Shown in pieces: positions 7,231-9,965 of a stretch of 9,965 nt of DNA. The notes under the pieces were generated by a model that ran no database searches, was not told where the DNA came from, and saw only the letters and a list, made by a program, of their open reading frames with translations. A program made the position numbers and the translations under genes. Each line of letters starts with the position of its first letter. Within the stretch, counting starts at the first letter, position 1. Source of the DNA: Bacteroidales bacterium UBA1223 (lineage in GTDB: Bacteria > Bacteroidota > Bacteroidia > Bacteroidales > P3); NCBI GenBank assembly GCA_002309155.1, contig DBXB01000065.1, forward strand, positions 34,720 to 44,684, in the 5' to 3' direction.

Positions 7231-7272
7231 CAAATCCAAATTTTTGAATTAATCAATAAAAAAATATAGAAA

Positions 7273-7998
7273 ATGAGCAAAACCGGATCCATTATCCTGA
7301 AGAGCGTCTTGGGGCTCTTGATTGTTTTCCTTTGCGTAATGATTTTCCTCTGTGTGAACCGTCCACAACAGCGAGAATCAGAGTATTTTACCCGTCGTGA
7401 CGCCTGTGGCGAGAAACTTAAAGTGATTCGCACCCTCGAAGAGGCTCACAAGCAGGCTTACGGCACCTATTGCGGTAACTTCGACACCCTTCTCATCAAC
7501 CTCCACAAACAGGAGCAGCGTGTGATGAGAAAGGAAAAAGCTGTCAACGCACCCGACTCGGTATACGATATGCCCGAACTCGAGGCTATCCGCAAAGGTT
7601 GGATTGTCCAGAAAGAAGTCTTCGTGGTGCCTCTGGATAAACTGCGTGAAGATGGCAAACTCACCCTGACCGATGAGCAACTCGCCGACGTTATCTATGT
7701 ACCTTACACGCACAAGCAGACTAAGTTCACCATCAATGCTGACTCTGTAGCCGCTTCTCTCTCTGGTGCAGGCGACAAACTGCCTACTTTCGAGGCTTTT
7801 GTGACTCTCGACGACCTCTATGCCGACTACACTGCTGCAGCCAACAGCCGTGGTTTCAAGAAATTTGTCGAGCTCTTCACAGGAAGCGACGCTCAGTGGC
7901 TTATCAACAAGAAAGCGGAACTTAAGGATATGAACCGCTTCCCTGGTTGGAAAGTCGGCGACATCACCGCTCCTGTGACTGAAGGCAACTTCGAATAA
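7273..7998 (+). CDS. Membrane-anchored pseudopilin-like protein, function unknown
   Basis: A 241-residue protein with one transmembrane helix at about 8-28 after a short basic N-terminus, then a mostly hydrophilic domain probably outside the cytoplasm. The segment at 53-74, RTLEEAHKQAYGTYCGNFDTLL, cut here to RTLEEAHKQAYGTY plus the following GNFDTL, resembles the stretch just after the N-terminal helix in type IV pilins and pseudopilins, where xxxQxAYxxxxGxYxxxxDxL is common. The C-terminus, with FPGWKVGDIT near 223-232, resembles a family of Bacteroidetes hypothetical proteins I recall with YPGLKVG in that place. There is no standard prepilin peptidase site (G/A followed by FTLIE) before the helix, so it is probably not a processed pilin. 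Two cysteines lie outside the membrane segment, Cys45 and Cys67. It is followed after 24 bases by the DUF3822-like gene. Function is unknown. Confidence 0.8.
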   Translation: MSKTGSIILKSVLGLLIVFLCVMIFLCVNRPQQRESEYFTRRDACGEKLKVIRTLEEAHKQAYGTYCGNFDTLLINLHKQEQRVMRKEKAVNAPDSVYDMPELEAIRKGWIVQKEVFVVPLDKLREDGKLTLTDEQLADVIYVPYTHKQTKFTINADSVAASLSGAGDKLPTFEAFVTLDDLYADYTAAANSRGFKKFVELFTGSDAQWLINKKAELKDMNRFPGWKVGDITAPVTEGNFE

Positions 7999-8022
7999 AA
8001 AATCAATGTTATAGAAAAAACA

Positions 8023-8850
8023 ATGTCTTATAAAATCAACTCTTTTATCCCTTCGAAAAAAGATGTTGTTTCAACCGAAAAAAGATTATCCATTTGTCTT
8101 CTGCCAAATGGATTTTCTTTTTCAGTGACAACCCTCCACGACGAACTTCTGTCAGTGGGTGAGGTGGAATGCGACATCAACGCCCCTATGAGCGACTTGG
8201 TCAAGGTCGTCAAGTCGGCATTCGAAGAGATGCAGATTCAGCCTTTCGGACTGAAAGAATGTGAACTCATAGTGTTCAGCCGCCAGTTTGTATGGGTGCC
8301 CATACATCTTTATGACGAGAAGAACGACAAGAGTTATCTTGAGGCTCTGTGCCACATCCCCGGTGGGTCGACGGTATACGCCGACTTCAACGAGTCGATC
8401 AAGGCTATGATGGTCTTCGCTGACAACAGCAATGCTGTGGCGGCTTTTAAAATCGTAATTCCTCGTCTTAAGGTGAGATGCCAGCACAGCAAGCTGGTCG
8501 ACGACTCCCTACTGGAGCTTAGCGACCTGAAATCTCTTATTCTCATTCATGTCTGCAAGGACGCTTGTGACATCGAGGTGGTATGCAACAAGAAACTGTT
8601 GCTCAGCAACACCTTCGACAGCGCCAACTTCGACGAGGTGATGTTCCACACCATGAATGTCGCAAAGCAGTTCCACCTCGAGGAGGCAATGCTTACCACT
8701 GCCATTTGTGGCGAAGTGGGTCGTGAGGAATATGCCAAGATCAGAAGGTTCCTCCCCAATGTGTCGCTCTATACTGGTCGCCCGCTTAAATTGACCAACC
8801 CCGAGATGCAGCACCTGCCCACTTACCGTCATGCTGTGGTTCTTTCATAG
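8023..8850 (+). CDS. DUF3822-like protein, function unknown
   Basis: A 275-residue soluble protein without signal peptide or membrane segment. I place it in the DUF3822 family from its general layout, length and position directly before rsmD, an arrangement I recall from other Bacteroidales; this is recognition from memory, not a search. Recognisable stretches are the early strand-rich part (RLSICLLPNGFSFSV, residues about 22-36) and a second half with a repeated strand pattern (LILIHVCKDACDIEVVCNKK). My recollection that such proteins share features with the actin/hexokinase-like ATPase fold is weak, and no nucleotide-binding motif is certain here. It sits 24 bases after the pseudopilin-like gene and 18 bases before rsmD, so the three are probably translated from one message. 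Confidence 0.75.
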   Translation: MSYKINSFIPSKKDVVSTEKRLSICLLPNGFSFSVTTLHDELLSVGEVECDINAPMSDLVKVVKSAFEEMQIQPFGLKECELIVFSRQFVWVPIHLYDEKNDKSYLEALCHIPGGSTVYADFNESIKAMMVFADNSNAVAAFKIVIPRLKVRCQHSKLVDDSLLELSDLKSLILIHVCKDACDIEVVCNKKLLLSNTFDSANFDEVMFHTMNVAKQFHLEEAMLTTAICGEVGREEYAKIRRFLPNVSLYTGRPLKLTNPEMQHLPTYRHAVVLS

Positions 8851-8868
8851 CACATACAACTAAGGACT

Positions 8869-9423
8869 ATGCGCATCATCGCCGGAACACTGAAAGGAAG
8901 ACGCCTGAACCCTCCCGCCAACCTGCCTGTCCGTCCAACCACCGACATGGCTAGGGAGAGTCTTTTCAACATCCTCAACAACTATGTTGACTATGAGGAA
9001 TGTTCCGTGATGGACCTTTTCGCCGGCACGGGGGCTGTGAGCATCGAGTTTGTCTCCCGTGGAGCCAGAGAGGTGACGAGCATAGACATCAACAACAGCT
9101 GCACAGAATACATCAAATCTGCGGCGCGGAGTTTCGGTATTGAGAACATCCACGTGGTGCGTGCCGACGTTTTCGACCTGCTCAAAAGAGCTACCATGAA
9201 GTTCGATATCGTCTTTGCCGATCCTCCTTATGCTCTGAAGGATCTCCCTAACCTGCCCGACATGGTGATTGCAAGTGATGTGCTCAATGACGATGGCATC
9301 TTCATTCTTGAGCATCCCAAGGAGTTCTCCTTTGAAGGGCATCCACATTTCTGGCAACACCGGATCTACGGCAAAGTCAATTTTACCTTCTTCACCAAAG
9401 AACGGCTCCCCGACAGTGAGTGA
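8869..9423 (+). CDS. rsmD: 16S rRNA (guanine-N2-)-methyltransferase RsmD
   Basis: This 184-residue cytoplasmic enzyme is expected to methylate N2 of one guanine in 16S rRNA (G966 in E. coli numbering) using S-adenosylmethionine. Visible motifs: the opening MRIIAGTLKGRRL with RPTTD at 22-26, the SAM-binding loop DLFAGTGAVSIE (Asp49 to Glu60), the acidic residue after the second strand in SIDIN (71-75), and the catalytic DPPY (Asp118-Tyr121). Length is normal for the family. The start at 8869 is backed by the family N-terminus; an AAGGA at 8862-8866 lies only two bases from the ATG, too close to be a strong ribosome site. It is the third gene of the pseudopilin-like/DUF3822 cluster and precedes purC by 57 bases. 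Confidence 0.95.
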   Translation: MRIIAGTLKGRRLNPPANLPVRPTTDMARESLFNILNNYVDYEECSVMDLFAGTGAVSIEFVSRGAREVTSIDINNSCTEYIKSAARSFGIENIHVVRADVFDLLKRATMKFDIVFADPPYALKDLPNLPDMVIASDVLNDDGIFILEHPKEFSFEGHPHFWQHRIYGKVNFTFFTKERLPDSE

Positions 9424-9480
9424 CATCTCAAATAATAGATTAGTTCATTTAATAATATCATCAAAAAGCGTAATATAGAT

Positions 9481-9965
9481 ATGCAAGCTATCGTAAAAAC
9501 AAATTTCAATTTCCCCAAACAGAAAAGCCTTTATGTTGGCAAAGTGAGGGATGTCTATAATATTGACGACAAATATATGGCAATGGTTGTAAGCGACCGT
9601 ATTTCGGCATTCGACGTGGTGCTTCCCAAGGGAATACCCTTCAAAGGTCAGGTCCTGAATCAGATTGCCTCAAAGTTCCTCGACGCTACCGCCGATATCG
9701 TGCCCAACTGGAAGATTGCCACTCCCGACCCGATGGTCACCGTGGGACTTAAGTGCGATGGTTTCAAGGTTGAGATGATTGTCCGTGGCTACCTGGCAGG
9801 TTCGGCCTGGAGAGAATATAAGGCTGGCAACCGTGTGCTCTGTGGCATCACCTTGCCCGAAGGAATGGTCGAGAACCAGAAATTCCCCACGCCGATAGTG
9901 ACTCCGACAACCAAGGCTGACGAAGGTCACGACGAGAATATTTCTCGTGAGGAGATAATCCGTAC
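9481..9965 (+). CDS. purC: SAICAR synthetase PurC, N-terminal part (runs off right edge)
   Basis: The first 161 codons of phosphoribosylaminoimidazole-succinocarboxamide synthase are present. It joins aspartate to CAIR with ATP in de novo purine synthesis, in the cytoplasm. Family motifs: GKVRDVY at 20-26 in the ATP-binding part, SDRISAFDVVLP at 38-49, VRGYLAGSAWREY at 101-113 and TPTTKADEGHDE at 141-152. These fit the longer PurC form of about 310 residues found in Bacteroidetes, so roughly half is missing. The ATG at 9481 follows an AT-rich 57-base gap after rsmD, in which no terminator and no TAnnTTTG promoter is apparent; it may be read through from rsmD. No purine riboswitch or PurR-like site was recognised. 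Confidence 0.95.
   Translation, partial: MQAIVKTNFNFPKQKSLYVGKVRDVYNIDDKYMAMVVSDRISAFDVVLPKGIPFKGQVLNQIASKFLDATADIVPNWKIATPDPMVTVGLKCDGFKVEMIVRGYLAGSAWREYKAGNRVLCGITLPEGMVENQKFPTPIVTPTTKADEGHDENISREEIIR

Noticed and set aside
8860..9426. A 188-codon frame antisense to all of rsmD
   Set aside because: rsmD on the plus strand has all family motifs; the antisense product has none.

Overview
The window looks like chromosome from a member of the order Bacteroidales, most likely a gut lineage of the Muribaculaceae or Prevotellaceae kind; I cannot fix the genus by eye. The case rests on promoter candidates that fit the Bacteroidetes -7 consensus TAnnTTTG, on AT-rich leaders mostly without Shine-Dalgarno sequences, on an archaeal/eukaryote-type prolyl-tRNA synthetase, and on two protein families (a pseudopilin-like membrane protein and a DUF3822-like protein) that I know only from Bacteroidetes. 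I see no tRNA, rRNA, CRISPR array, insertion sequence or phage gene. Most of the window is ordinary core genome.

Bases 1-2495, minus strand: three exported proteins in one tightly packed cluster, read right to left. First comes a secreted low-complexity protein with a Trp/Tyr/Gly-rich middle and an Arg/Gly/Asn/Ser-rich tail. Next is a complete PhoA-family alkaline phosphatase with every metal and catalytic residue in place. Last is the N-terminal part of an outer-membrane beta-barrel protein that runs off the left edge. The gaps are 20 and 10 bases, so one transcript is likely.

Bases 2496-2644: a divergent, AT-rich intergenic region with a good plus-strand promoter and a weaker minus-strand candidate, plus a 10-base direct repeat.

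Bases 2645-6986, plus strand: proS (prolyl-tRNA synthetase), then aqpZ (water channel), then a lipoprotein metallopeptidase of family M13 (PepO/neprilysin type). aqpZ and the peptidase are 28 bases apart and probably cotranscribed. An intrinsic terminator at 7006-7040 closes this block.

Bases 7041-9965, plus strand: a 232-base leader with a -7 promoter element, then a small membrane-anchored pseudopilin-like protein, a DUF3822-like protein, rsmD (16S rRNA guanine methyltransferase) and the start of purC (purine synthesis), which runs off the right edge. Gaps of 24, 18 and 57 bases suggest one operon.

The parts with unexplained biology are the bipartite aromatic/arginine-rich secreted protein beside the phosphatase, and the pseudopilin-like/DUF3822 pair in front of rsmD. 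I found no sign of a defence system, mobile island or other wholly new system.
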